Shown here piece after piece: positions 35,234-43,549 of a DNA stretch of 64,000 nucleotides. Made by a program: the position numbers and the translations under genes. The notes under the pieces were generated by a model, which was not told where the DNA came from, searched no databases, and saw nothing but the letters and a program-made list of their open reading frames with translations. This stretch comes from RCIO01 sp040880025 (GTDB lineage: Bacteria; Pseudomonadota; Alphaproteobacteria; Rhizobiales; Rhizobiaceae). Within the stretch, counting starts at the first letter, position 1; every line of letters starts with the position of its first letter. The stretch spans positions 1 to 64,000 of the forward strand of contig JBBDJD010000010.1 of assembly GCA_040880025.1 (NCBI GenBank), in the 5' to 3' direction.

Positions 35234-36697
35234 ATGAACGTCATGGACAGGTCCATCGGTGCACCGAAAGCGCCGGAACGTTTCTTCATCAACGGCCGGT
35301 GGATCGACCCCATCTCGAAGCGGACGCTGAACGTCGTTTCGCCATCGACCGAGGAACTGATCATCACCTATCCGGAGGCTGGTCCGGCCGACATCGACCG
35401 GGCGGTGGCGGCTGCCCGCGACGCCTTCGACAACGGTCCCTGGCCGCGCATGGCGCCGTCCGAGCGCGCCGGCTATCTGCGCAAGGTCGCCGCCCTGCTC
35501 ACCGAACGTCTCGACGAGATCGCGCATGCATGGACGCTGCAGGTCGGCGCGCCGATCATGCTCACCAAGAAGCTGGTCGGCCAGAACCCGACGCTGTTCA
35601 ACTACTATGCCGACCTGATCGAAACCTATCCCTTCGTCGACAAGCGCAAGCGCGACGACGGCGGCAAGGTGAAAGTCGTCAAGGAGCCCGTCGGCGTCTG
35701 CGCGGCGATCACACCATGGAATGCACCGCTGGTGCTCTTGTCCTACAAGATCGCTGCCGGCCTCGCGGCAGGCTGCACGATGGTGGCCAAACCCTCGCCC
35801 GAGACGCCGCTCGAAGCTTACATCCTGGCCGAGTGCATCGAGCGGGCCGGACTGCCCGACGGCGTCTTCAACATCGTGCCGGCGGGACGCGAGGGCGGCG
35901 ATTATCTCGTCCGCCACAAGGGCGTCGACAAGGTCGCCTTCACAGGCAGCACGGGCGCGGGCAAGGCGATCGCCGCCGCCTGCTCCGAGCGCCTGGCGCG
36001 CGTCAGCCTCGAACTCGGCGGCAAGTCGGCCGCGGTCCTGCTCGATGACGCCGATTTCAAGGCCGCACTACCCAGCCTGATGGTCTACACCATGCCGATC
36101 ACCGGCCAGGTGTGCTTCTCGCTCACCCGCATACTCGTCCCTGAACGACGCGAGAGGGAATTCCTCGACCTTTATCTTGGCGCCGTTTCCGGCATCAAGG
36201 TCGGCGATCCGTTCGATCCGGCAACGCAGATGGGCCCGCTGACGATGGAGCGCCAGCGCGCCCGCGTCGAAGGCTACATTGCTGCCGGCCGCGCGGAAGG
36301 CGCGCGCGTTGCCTGCGGTGGCGGGCGGCCGCAGGGCTTCAGCCGCGGCTACTACGTGGAGCCGACCGTCTTCACCGACGTCACGCCCCACATGAAGATC
36401 GTGCAGGAAGAGATTTTCGGGCCGGTGGTATCTGTGCTCACCTATCGCGACGAGGACGAGGCCGTCGCCAAGGCAAACAACTCCGCCTACGGCCTGAGCG
36501 GCGCGGTCTACACCGCCGACCCGGAGCGCGGCTATCGCCTGGCGCGGCGCATGCGCACCGGCAGTGTCACCATCAACGGCATGATCGTCGACCCCAAGCA
36601 CCCCTTCGGCGGCTTCAAGCAGTCGGGCATGGGGCGTGAGGGCGGCCCGGAAGGACTGGATAACTATGTCGAGACGAAAACCATCCACTTCGCCTGA
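35234..36697 (+). CDS. Aldehyde dehydrogenase (second of three)
   Basis: A 487-residue ALDH with TPWNAPLVL (160-168), FTGSTGAGKAI (236-246), base E260 in LELGGKS and nucleophile C294 in ITGQVCFSLTR. The start at 35234 is preceded by GGGAG; a start at 35204 would add ten unconserved residues. The phenylalanine after the catalytic cysteine and the N-terminal FFINGRWIDP fit the broad class-3/aromatic group. It lies 83 bp upstream of the ABC substrate-binding protein gene and could be its operon leader. Substrate is unassigned. Confidence 0.9.
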   Translation: MNVMDRSIGAPKAPERFFINGRWIDPISKRTLNVVSPSTEELIITYPEAGPADIDRAVAAARDAFDNGPWPRMAPSERAGYLRKVAALLTERLDEIAHAWTLQVGAPIMLTKKLVGQNPTLFNYYADLIETYPFVDKRKRDDGGKVKVVKEPVGVCAAITPWNAPLVLLSYKIAAGLAAGCTMVAKPSPETPLEAYILAECIERAGLPDGVFNIVPAGREGGDYLVRHKGVDKVAFTGSTGAGKAIAAACSERLARVSLELGGKSAAVLLDDADFKAALPSLMVYTMPITGQVCFSLTRILVPERREREFLDLYLGAVSGIKVGDPFDPATQMGPLTMERQRARVEGYIAAGRAEGARVACGGGRPQGFSRGYYVEPTVFTDVTPHMKIVQEEIFGPVVSVLTYRDEDEAVAKANNSAYGLSGAVYTADPERGYRLARRMRTGSVTINGMIVDPKHPFGGFKQSGMGREGGPEGLDNYVETKTIHFA

Positions 36698-36780
36698 CGG
36701 GAGGAGGATTCACGCGCTTTCAAGCAAAGGCAGCGTAGTGAGTATCGGAAACCATTTCTGCTTAACTGGGAGGAACTAAC

Positions 36781-37980
36781 ATGTTGAGACGCTCATTCAT
36801 CGCCCTTGCCGCCTCGGCGGCGGCACTGACGCTCGCCGGCGCGCCGGCCTTCGCGCAGGAGACCATCAAGCTCGGCGCCAGCGCGCCGAAATCCGGGCCG
36901 CTTGCCGGCGGCGCGGCCATGACCCACTGGCCAAACATCCAGCTCTGGATGAAGGAAGTGAACGATGCCGGCGGCCTCAAGGTCGGCGACAAGCAGATGA
37001 TGATCGAACTGGTGGAGTATGACGACAAGACCAATGGCGAGGAGGCGATCAAGAACATTCAGCGCCTCGCCACCGTCGACGAGGTCGACTTCCTCGTTGC
37101 CCCCTACTCGACCGGCCTTAACATCGCCGCAGCGCCCGCGATCGCACGCCACGGCTATCCGCATATCGCGACCACGGCCGCGACCGACGGCGTCAAGGAT
37201 TTCGCCGAGCGTTGGCCGAATTCGTTCTGGATGCTCGGAACGTCGACGCAGCTCGCGACGGGCATCGTCGATACGCTTTCCAAGATGAAGGACGCGGGCG
37301 ACATCGGCAACAAGGTCGCCGTCGTCAACGTCGCCGACGCCTTCGGACTGGAACTCATCGGCGCCGCCAAGCCTGCCCTCGCAGCCGCCGGCTTCGAGAT
37401 CGTCTACGAGACCTCCTATCCGCTCGGCACGCAGGATCTGGCACCGGTGATCAGCCAGGCCAAGGCTGCCAACCCGGATGCCTTCGTGGCCTTTTCCTAT
37501 CCGGGCGACACCTTCGCGCTGACAGAGCAGGCACAGGTGCAGGACTTCAACGTTCCGGTCTTCTACACCGGCGTCGGAACCGCCTTCCCGCCATTCGCCG
37601 CCCGCTTCGCGGAGGCCGCGAACGGCATCATGGGCATCGGCGGCATCAATAGCTCGGACGAAAACGTCAAGGGCTACCTGGAGATGCACAAGTCCGAACT
37701 CGGCTCCGATCCGGACTTCTGGGCGAGCGCCACGACCTATGCAGGCCTGCAGATCCTCGGTCAGGCCATCGAAAAGGCGGGCTCGCTCGACAAGGCCGCC
37801 GTCGTTGAGGCGATCAGGAACGGCACCTTCGACACGGTGATCGGCCCGGTCTCGATGCCGAACAACGTCAACGAGAAGGTCTGGACCGTCGGTCAGTGGA
37901 ACAATGGCGTGTTCGAGGCGGTGGCCGCCGACGGCCTCGATGTCGCAGGCGACCCGGTGAAGAAGCCCGCCTGGAAGTGA
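36781..37980 (+). CDS. Branched-chain-type ABC transporter substrate-binding protein (LivK-like)
   Basis: A 399-residue periplasmic protein with a Sec signal (ALAASAAALTLAGAPAFAQ, cleavage near 25) and a Peripla_BP_6 fold: IKLGASAPKSGPLAGGAA, then VEYDDKTNGEEAIKNIQRL and FLVAPYSTGLNIAAAPAIARHG, core contacts of the type-I ligand site. The start has GGGAGGAA upstream (36768-36775). Proteins of this family bind branched-chain amino acids but also aromatic acids and amides. The ALDH genes on both sides suggest an aromatic or similar ligand (inference). Confidence 0.93.
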   Translation: MLRRSFIALAASAAALTLAGAPAFAQETIKLGASAPKSGPLAGGAAMTHWPNIQLWMKEVNDAGGLKVGDKQMMIELVEYDDKTNGEEAIKNIQRLATVDEVDFLVAPYSTGLNIAAAPAIARHGYPHIATTAATDGVKDFAERWPNSFWMLGTSTQLATGIVDTLSKMKDAGDIGNKVAVVNVADAFGLELIGAAKPALAAAGFEIVYETSYPLGTQDLAPVISQAKAANPDAFVAFSYPGDTFALTEQAQVQDFNVPVFYTGVGTAFPPFAARFAEAANGIMGIGGINSSDENVKGYLEMHKSELGSDPDFWASATTYAGLQILGQAIEKAGSLDKAAVVEAIRNGTFDTVIGPVSMPNNVNEKVWTVGQWNNGVFEAVAADGLDVAGDPVKKPAWK

Positions 37981-38002
37981 TCGGACCAACCATTCGACGA
38001 CT

Positions 38003-38029
38003 GGCGCGGCGGGTTCGTCCCGCCGCGCC
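38003..38029 (+). promoter_or_regulatory. Strong intercistronic hairpin between SBP and permease genes
   Basis: GGCGCGGCGGG, loop TTCGT, CCCGCCGCGCC: a perfect 11-bp, almost all-GC stem 22 bp after the binding-protein stop. No U-run follows, so it is more likely to stabilise the SBP message or cause partial attenuation than to end transcription. It would explain higher SBP than permease levels. Confidence 0.65.
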
Positions 38030-38053
38030 TAATATCGCGAGCAACGCCAGAAC

Positions 38054-38920
38054 ATGAACATACTCGTTACCGGCATCCTTCTGAGTGGAACCTACGCGCT
38101 GATTGCGCTCGGGCTCACGCTGCAGTACGGCGTCGCCCGCATCATGAACCTCGCCAACGGGGAGACGCTGGTCGCAGCCTGTTTCGTGGCCTTCTGGCTC
38201 TATACGGGACTGGCAATAAGCCCGATCGTCGGGCTGTTGATCATCGCGCCCGCGGCCTTTCTGATCAACTGGGCGATCTACGTGGTCGCGCTGCAGCCGC
38301 TGGTCAGGCGCGCCAAGAATCGCGGGCAGCTCGAAGGCGACTCCATCCTGGCGACCTTCGGGCTGCTGTTTCTGCTGCAGGGGCTGATGATCGTCGGCTT
38401 CGGCGGCGAATACCACTCCTACTCATTCCTCGCCGAACGCTTCGACATCCTCGGCTATTCCTACGGGCTCAACCGCGTGGTGGCCTTCATTGCGGCAGTG
38501 CTGATCGCCGGGGGGTTGTGGTTTTTCCTCTACCGCACGCGCCAGGGCACGGCGATGCGGGCAGTGGCGGTCGATCCCAATTCGGCCAATCTGGTTGCAA
38601 TCGACGTCGCCCGCACGGCGGCAATCGCCTTCGCGCTGGGCGGCGCGGTGACCGCCTGCGGCGGCGCCCTGCTTTCCACCTTCTACACATTCAACGCCTC
38701 CATGGGCGTCGTCTTCACCATGAAGGCGCTGATCATTGTCATCATGGGCGGCGTTGGCGACGTGCGCGGCGCATTGCTGGCGGCGCTGATCCTCGGCATC
38801 TCCGAGACCCTGGTCGCCAGCCTGATCGACCCGGGGCTGACGCTCGCCGCCACCTACGCGCTCTTCATCCTGGTGCTGCTCTTCCGGCCGCAGGGCATAT
38901 TCGGGAGGGCGCCGACATGA
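38054..38920 (+). CDS. Branched-chain-type ABC permease (LivH-like)
   Basis: A 288-residue permease with about eight helices. The family N terminus is LSGTYALIALGLTLQYGVARIMNLANGE (core ALIALGLTLQYG, then MNLANGE), and the ATPase-contact region is GTAMRAVAVDPNSANLVAIDV. A GGVGDVRGALLAALILGI motif follows, typical of LivH. The stop overlaps the next start as ATGA. It forms the pore with LivM. Confidence 0.94.
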   Translation: MNILVTGILLSGTYALIALGLTLQYGVARIMNLANGETLVAACFVAFWLYTGLAISPIVGLLIIAPAAFLINWAIYVVALQPLVRRAKNRGQLEGDSILATFGLLFLLQGLMIVGFGGEYHSYSFLAERFDILGYSYGLNRVVAFIAAVLIAGGLWFFLYRTRQGTAMRAVAVDPNSANLVAIDVARTAAIAFALGGAVTACGGALLSTFYTFNASMGVVFTMKALIIVIMGGVGDVRGALLAALILGISETLVASLIDPGLTLAATYALFILVLLFRPQGIFGRAPT

Positions 38921-39882
38921 CCGCCCTGAGAACGGACGAAATGCGGGCGCTGGCCGTCGGCGCGGTGCTGATTGCCGTTGCCGCGCTGCTGCCGCTCTTC
39001 GACCAGGGTTTCTACCTGTCGATTTCAGTCAACATCATGCTCTATGCGGCGCTGTGCACGGCGTGGACGCTGTTCTCCGGTCCAACTCACTATGTTTCGC
39101 TGGCGACCGCCGCCTTTTATGGGCTCGGAACCTATTCGGTGGCGCTCGGCATCGACATCCTGCCCTACCCGGCGCTGCTGGCAATCGCCGCACTGGTGGG
39201 CGCGGCGGTAGCCGGCATCGTGGGCGCGGCGACACTGCGCATCTCCGGCGTCTATTTCGTCATCTTCACATTCGGACTGGCCGAACTTGTGCGCCAACTC
39301 GTGACCTGGACGCAGACGAAGTTCGCAACCGCGATCGGGCTCTATGTCTTCACCGATCTCGTGGAGCAGCACATCTACTGGATGCTGCTGGCGCTGACAG
39401 CCGCCGTCTTCCTCACCGGCTGGGCGATCAACCGGTCTCGGCTAGGCTTCGCCATGCGCATCATCGGCAATGACGAGACAGTCGCCCGCCATGTCGGAAT
39501 AGACACGGCGCGAGCCAAGATCCTGCTGTTCATGATCTCCGGCGCTTTCATCGGCGTGGCCGGCGCGATCATGGCGCCGCGCTATTCCTATATAGAGCCG
39601 CCGTCAGCCTTCAATCCGATGATCTCGTTCCTCGTCGTCATCATGGCGCTGCTTGGCGGCACCAAGCGCTTGTGGGGGCCGCTGGTGGGCGTGATCCCGT
39701 TCACCATCGTGATGGATCTGATTTCTTCGCGCTTCCCCAACCACACCTCGATCGTCATCGGCATCGCCTTCATGGTGATCGTCTATGTGTTGCCGCGCGG
39801 CGTGCTCGGCCTGTGGGAGGACCTGGCGAAATACCGCAAGCGCATCCGCATCGTCGTGGTGGACGAGAAGGGGGCGCAATAA
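38917..39882 (+). CDS. Branched-chain-type ABC permease (LivM-like)
   Basis: A 321-residue permease. The start at 38917 (ATGA overlap with livH) gives the standard N terminus with ALLPLFDQGFYLSI, and upstream extension into livH is not coding. LivM motifs include HYVSLATAAFYGLGTYSVAL, LRISGVYFVIFTFGLAELVRQL and RIIGNDETVARHVGIDTARAK, the ATPase-contact loop with GNDE...GI. The stop overlaps the next ATG (TAATG). Confidence 0.94.
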   Translation: MTALRTDEMRALAVGAVLIAVAALLPLFDQGFYLSISVNIMLYAALCTAWTLFSGPTHYVSLATAAFYGLGTYSVALGIDILPYPALLAIAALVGAAVAGIVGAATLRISGVYFVIFTFGLAELVRQLVTWTQTKFATAIGLYVFTDLVEQHIYWMLLALTAAVFLTGWAINRSRLGFAMRIIGNDETVARHVGIDTARAKILLFMISGAFIGVAGAIMAPRYSYIEPPSAFNPMISFLVVIMALLGGTKRLWGPLVGVIPFTIVMDLISSRFPNHTSIVIGIAFMVIVYVLPRGVLGLWEDLAKYRKRIRIVVVDEKGAQ

Positions 39883-40613
39883 TGAGCGCCGCCGCCCTCT
39901 CCGTTGTCGGAGCGCGCAAGGTGTTTGGCGGCCTCGTGGCGGTCAACGACGTCAGCTTCGAGGTTCGTCAGGGCGAACTCCTCGGTCTGATAGGGCCGAA
40001 TGGCTCGGGCAAGACGACCATGCTCAATCTGATCTCCGGCGCGTTGAAGCCGTCCGCCGGCGAAATCAGGCTAGAAGGCGATCGCATCTCCGGGGAGGCC
40101 GTGCACGCGATCGCGCGGCGCGGGGTCGCACGCACATTTCAGCTCGTGCGCGTCCTGCCGTCAATGGACGCCGAGGAAAACGTGATGGCCGGCGCGGTCT
40201 TCGGCCATATGCGGGTCTGGGATCAGGAGGCCAGAAAGCTTGCCCGCGCGATGCTGGAACGCGTCGGGCTTGGCAGCCGGGCGCATATGCCGGTCGCCGC
40301 AATGACATATATTGACCAGAAGCGGGTGGAGCTGGCCCGTGCGCTGGCGTCGAACCCGCGCCTTCTGCTGCTCGACGAATGGCTGGCCGGTCTGAATCCA
40401 AGCGAGCTGAAGATCGGCATCGGCCTTATCGACGAACTGCGCAAGGAAGGCCGCACCATCATCATGGTCGAGCATGTGATGGACGCCATCCGCTCGCTCT
40501 GCGACCGCTGCGTGGTCATGAATACAGGTCGCAAGATCGCGGAGGGCAACGTCGAAGAGGCTCTGTCCGACCCGGAAGTCGTGCGCGCCTATCTGGGTGA
40601 CGCCGATGCTTGA
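39882..40613 (+). CDS. Branched-chain-type ABC ATPase (LivG-like)
   Basis: A 243-residue ATPase with Walker A G38-PNGSGKTT, Q-loop ARTFQLVRVL and Walker B LLLLDEWLAGLNPSE (D165, E166). The ABC signature, LSYGQQ in classic LivG, reads MTYIDQKRVELARAL (141-146 variant), a form also met in LivG paralogues of aromatic-acid importers. It pairs with the following LivF. The ATG at 39882 overlaps the livM stop. Confidence 0.93.
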   Translation: MSAAALSVVGARKVFGGLVAVNDVSFEVRQGELLGLIGPNGSGKTTMLNLISGALKPSAGEIRLEGDRISGEAVHAIARRGVARTFQLVRVLPSMDAEENVMAGAVFGHMRVWDQEARKLARAMLERVGLGSRAHMPVAAMTYIDQKRVELARALASNPRLLLLDEWLAGLNPSELKIGIGLIDELRKEGRTIIMVEHVMDAIRSLCDRCVVMNTGRKIAEGNVEEALSDPEVVRAYLGDADA

Positions 40614-42054
40614 GGTGCGCGACATCGCCGTCAGTTACGGCCGTCACCGCGCGCTCGACCGCATCAGCGTCGCCGTCGGCAAGGGTGAGGTCTGCGTCAT
40701 CCTGGGCGCCAACGGCGCCGGAAAGTCGACACTGCTGAAGACCATCGCCGGCATGGTCCACGCTGATCCGGGCGGCGAAATCGTCATGAACGGAAAACGC
40801 ATAACTGCGCTGAAACCCCACCGCATTGTCGAGCAAGGCATTGCGCTTGTGCCGGAAGGCCGCGGCATCTTCGGCGACCTGTCGGTGGCCGAGAACCTGC
40901 AGCTTGGCGCCTTCGCCAGCCGCGCGCGGCGCGACGAGGCGGCGACTCTCGATCTTGTCTACAAACTGTTCCCGCGTCTCGCCGAGCGCCGCCGGCAGGT
41001 TGCGCGGACCATGTCCGGCGGAGAGCAGCAGATGGTCGCAATCGGTCGCGCGCTGATGTCGCGCCCCGATATCCTGATGCTCGACGAACCGTCGCTCGGC
41101 CTGTCGCCGCTGCTGACCAAGGAGCTGTTCCGCTCGCTGCAGGATGTCGCTGCAACTGGCGTCGGCATATTGCTGGTCGAGCAGAACGCCAAGCAGAGCC
41201 TCAACATCGCCGACCGCGGCTATCTGATCGAGAACGGGCTGGTCGTGGGCGAGGACACCGCGCGCGCGCTGATGAGCGACCCGGCCGTGGTCCACGCCTA
41301 TCTCGGTGGCGCCGGCGCGCACGGTTCAGCCCGCAAGATCGCGCTGCCGCCTCCGATGCGGCTCCCCTTCGACGTCGGTTCGATGCGCGGCTTCATGGGC
41401 GATCTTGCCGACCGCGCGGGCCGTATCCAATCCGCCTTTGTCCGCGCCACCCGGCAGGGCGGCGACCTGCCGAGCGCGTTCGTCGGCCGCTATGACCCGA
41501 AATCGGCCGCCGACCCCTGGTCCGAGTTCGGCGATGCCCCCATGCACCTGTCGGGTGCCGCCACCCGCGTCTCGGCCGATGCCCGGCGGCTCGGAACCGG
41601 GGCGGAGCAGCTCGCGCGGCGCGCAACCGAGCGTCTGGCCCGGCACGTCTCGAGCGAACGCAACTCCGCGCAGCGGCCGGCCGCCTTCGCAAGCGCAATG
41701 CGATCCGCAACCGGCTGGACACGCGACAAGGCATCCAGACCGCAGCCGGCCATACTGTCTGGCGACAGGCAAAAGGCGAACGGCGCGCGCGGCCTGATCG
41801 GCCACAACAGCGCCGGCTTCGACATCGGCGCCGAACTGGACCTGCCGGAGACAACGCCCGCCGGACGCATCCTGTCGATCGGCGATCTGGCGGCTCGCGC
41901 CGCCGCCATCCAGGCTGCCCATGTTGCTGTCAGGCGCAAGGCTCTCACGGCATTTGTCATCCCCGCCGAGGCGTCGGGCGATCCGGCGAAAAAGAAACGA
42001 AACAAATCCAAGGAATCCGCGAAAAAGAAGCGGAAGAAGCGCAAGGAGGCTTGA
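40606..42054 (+). CDS. Branched-chain-type ABC ATPase (LivF-like) with long C-terminal extension
   Basis: Residues 1-235 are a normal LivF: Walker A G34-ANGAGKST, signature MSGGE (136-140), Walker B LMLDEP (D160, E161), and AYLGG at the usual family end. Instead of stopping there, as 230-245-residue LivF proteins do, the frame continues about 245 residues to 42054. The extension has high third-position GC, so it is truly coding. It is rich in Ala, Arg, Ser and Gly, has possible helices (ARRLGTGAEQLARRATERLA; GDLAARAAAIQAAHVAVRRK), and ends in a lysine-rich run (KKKRNKSKES, KKKRKKRKEA). I recognise no domain in it. A GTG at 40597 is an alternative start. The next gene begins 2 bp after the stop. 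Confidence 0.9.
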   Translation: MLEVRDIAVSYGRHRALDRISVAVGKGEVCVILGANGAGKSTLLKTIAGMVHADPGGEIVMNGKRITALKPHRIVEQGIALVPEGRGIFGDLSVAENLQLGAFASRARRDEAATLDLVYKLFPRLAERRRQVARTMSGGEQQMVAIGRALMSRPDILMLDEPSLGLSPLLTKELFRSLQDVAATGVGILLVEQNAKQSLNIADRGYLIENGLVVGEDTARALMSDPAVVHAYLGGAGAHGSARKIALPPPMRLPFDVGSMRGFMGDLADRAGRIQSAFVRATRQGGDLPSAFVGRYDPKSAADPWSEFGDAPMHLSGAATRVSADARRLGTGAEQLARRATERLARHVSSERNSAQRPAAFASAMRSATGWTRDKASRPQPAILSGDRQKANGARGLIGHNSAGFDIGAELDLPETTPAGRILSIGDLAARAAAIQAAHVAVRRKALTAFVIPAEASGDPAKKKRNKSKESAKKKRKKRKEA

Positions 42055-42055
42055 A

Positions 42056-43516
42056 ATGGCTCGCGTTTTCGAAGGCATGTATATCGGTGGCGGCTGGTCG
42101 GCCACCGCCAAGACATTCAAGGACCTGAACCCGGCCGACGGGTCGGTCTGGGCGGAGGTGCCGGACTCCGGCCGCGCCGAAACGGCGGCCGCGATCGAGG
42201 CCGCGCATGCGGCGTTCCCCGAATGGTCGCAACTCCCCTTCTCCAAGCGCGCCCACTTCCTCCACAAGGCCGCCGAGATCTGGGAAAAGCGCAAGATGGA
42301 CATCGTCGACGCCATCCAGGCCGAGGGCGGCGGATGGTTCGGCAAGGGCATGTTCGAGACCGGCTACGTGACCGAGATTTTCCACGCCGCCGCCGGCTCG
42401 GTGTGGAACCCGATCGGCGAGGTGATGCCGTCCGAATACGGCAAGGTCTCCATGGCGGTGCGCCGCCCGATGGGCGTCGTCTCCGTCATCAGCCCGTGGA
42501 ACTTCCCCTGCATCCTGACCGCGCGCGGCTTTCTGTTCCCGCTGGTGGCCGGAAACACGATCGTTCTCAAGCCGTCCGAGGAGACGCCCTACCTCGGCGG
42601 TCTGCTATTTGCCGAGATATTCGAGGAGGCGGGCCTGCCCAAGGGCGTGTTCAACGTGGTCACCTGCTCGCGCGAGAACGTCGCCGAGGTCGGTGACGAA
42701 CTGATCGAGCACCCCTATGTGAAGGGCATTTCCTTCACCGGCTCGACAGCCGTCGGCCGGCAGGTGGCGGCCAAGGCCGGCGCACATCTGAAGAAGTGCT
42801 GCGTCGAACTCGGCGGCAAGGACTCGCTCATCGTGCTGGACGACGCGGAGATGGAGCGCGCCACCCAGGCCGCCAATTTCGGCTCCTTCATGCATCAGGG
42901 CCAGATCTGCATGTCGGTCGAGAAGGTGCTGGTGCATGAGAAGATATATGACGATTTCCTCAAGCGTTTCATCGAGCGCGCAGCCAAGCTCAAGGTCGGC
43001 GACCCGACCAAGAGCAAAGAGAACATCATCGGCCCGCTGATCAACGACAAACAGGTGGGCAAGGTGAAGGATCAGTTGGACGACGCCATCGCCAAGGGGG
43101 CCAAGGTCGTGCTTGGCGGCAAGATCGACGGCCGCTTCGTCGAGCCGACCATCCTCACCGGCGTCACGCCCGACATGAAGATCTATCAGGACGAGACATT
43201 CGGACCCGTCGTGCCGGTCATCCCCTTCCGCACCGACGAAGAGGCGATCCAGATCGCCAACGATTCCGAATACGGGCTGTCAGCCGGCGTGATGACAAGG
43301 GACGAGGCGCGAGGCCTTGCCATCGTGAACCGCCTCGACACCGGCAATTGTCACATCAACTGTTCGTCGGTAAACGATGAGCCACACGTGCCGTTCGGCG
43401 GCTTCAAGGCATCGGGCGTCGGCAAGCATGGCGGCCGCTGGTCTCTGGAGACCTTCACTGAAACCCGGTGGATCACGATCGACCGCGGCGGACGGCCCTA
43501 CCCGCCAATGTTCTAG
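42056..43516 (+). CDS. Aldehyde dehydrogenase, vanillin/benzaldehyde-dehydrogenase-like (third)
   Basis: A 486-residue ALDH with AAGGAGG at 42043-42049 as ribosome-binding site, overlapping the end of livF. Motifs are SPWNFPCIL (146-154), FTGSTAVGRQ (227-236), base E251 in VELGGK and nucleophile C285 in HQGQICMSVEK. The CMS motif and the C-terminal NDEPHVPFGGFKASGVGKHGG pattern are shared with the ALDH at 33484 and with vanillin and benzaldehyde dehydrogenases. Tight linkage to the importer suggests it oxidises an aldehyde derived from the imported compound. Confidence 0.92.
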   Translation: MARVFEGMYIGGGWSATAKTFKDLNPADGSVWAEVPDSGRAETAAAIEAAHAAFPEWSQLPFSKRAHFLHKAAEIWEKRKMDIVDAIQAEGGGWFGKGMFETGYVTEIFHAAAGSVWNPIGEVMPSEYGKVSMAVRRPMGVVSVISPWNFPCILTARGFLFPLVAGNTIVLKPSEETPYLGGLLFAEIFEEAGLPKGVFNVVTCSRENVAEVGDELIEHPYVKGISFTGSTAVGRQVAAKAGAHLKKCCVELGGKDSLIVLDDAEMERATQAANFGSFMHQGQICMSVEKVLVHEKIYDDFLKRFIERAAKLKVGDPTKSKENIIGPLINDKQVGKVKDQLDDAIAKGAKVVLGGKIDGRFVEPTILTGVTPDMKIYQDETFGPVVPVIPFRTDEEAIQIANDSEYGLSAGVMTRDEARGLAIVNRLDTGNCHINCSSVNDEPHVPFGGFKASGVGKHGGRWSLETFTETRWITIDRGGRPYPPMF

Positions 43517-43549
43517 GCATCTGAACGATCTCAGAGAGGTGAAGTGACC

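Noticed and set aside
36793..37989. 398-codon minus-strand frame opposite the LivK-like gene
   Set aside because: Antisense shadow of a well-supported binding protein with signal peptide and ribosome-binding site.
38518..38916. Extension of the LivM gene upstream into livH
   Set aside because: Arg/Gly-rich out-of-frame composition; the ATGA overlap at 38917 gives the normal LivM start.
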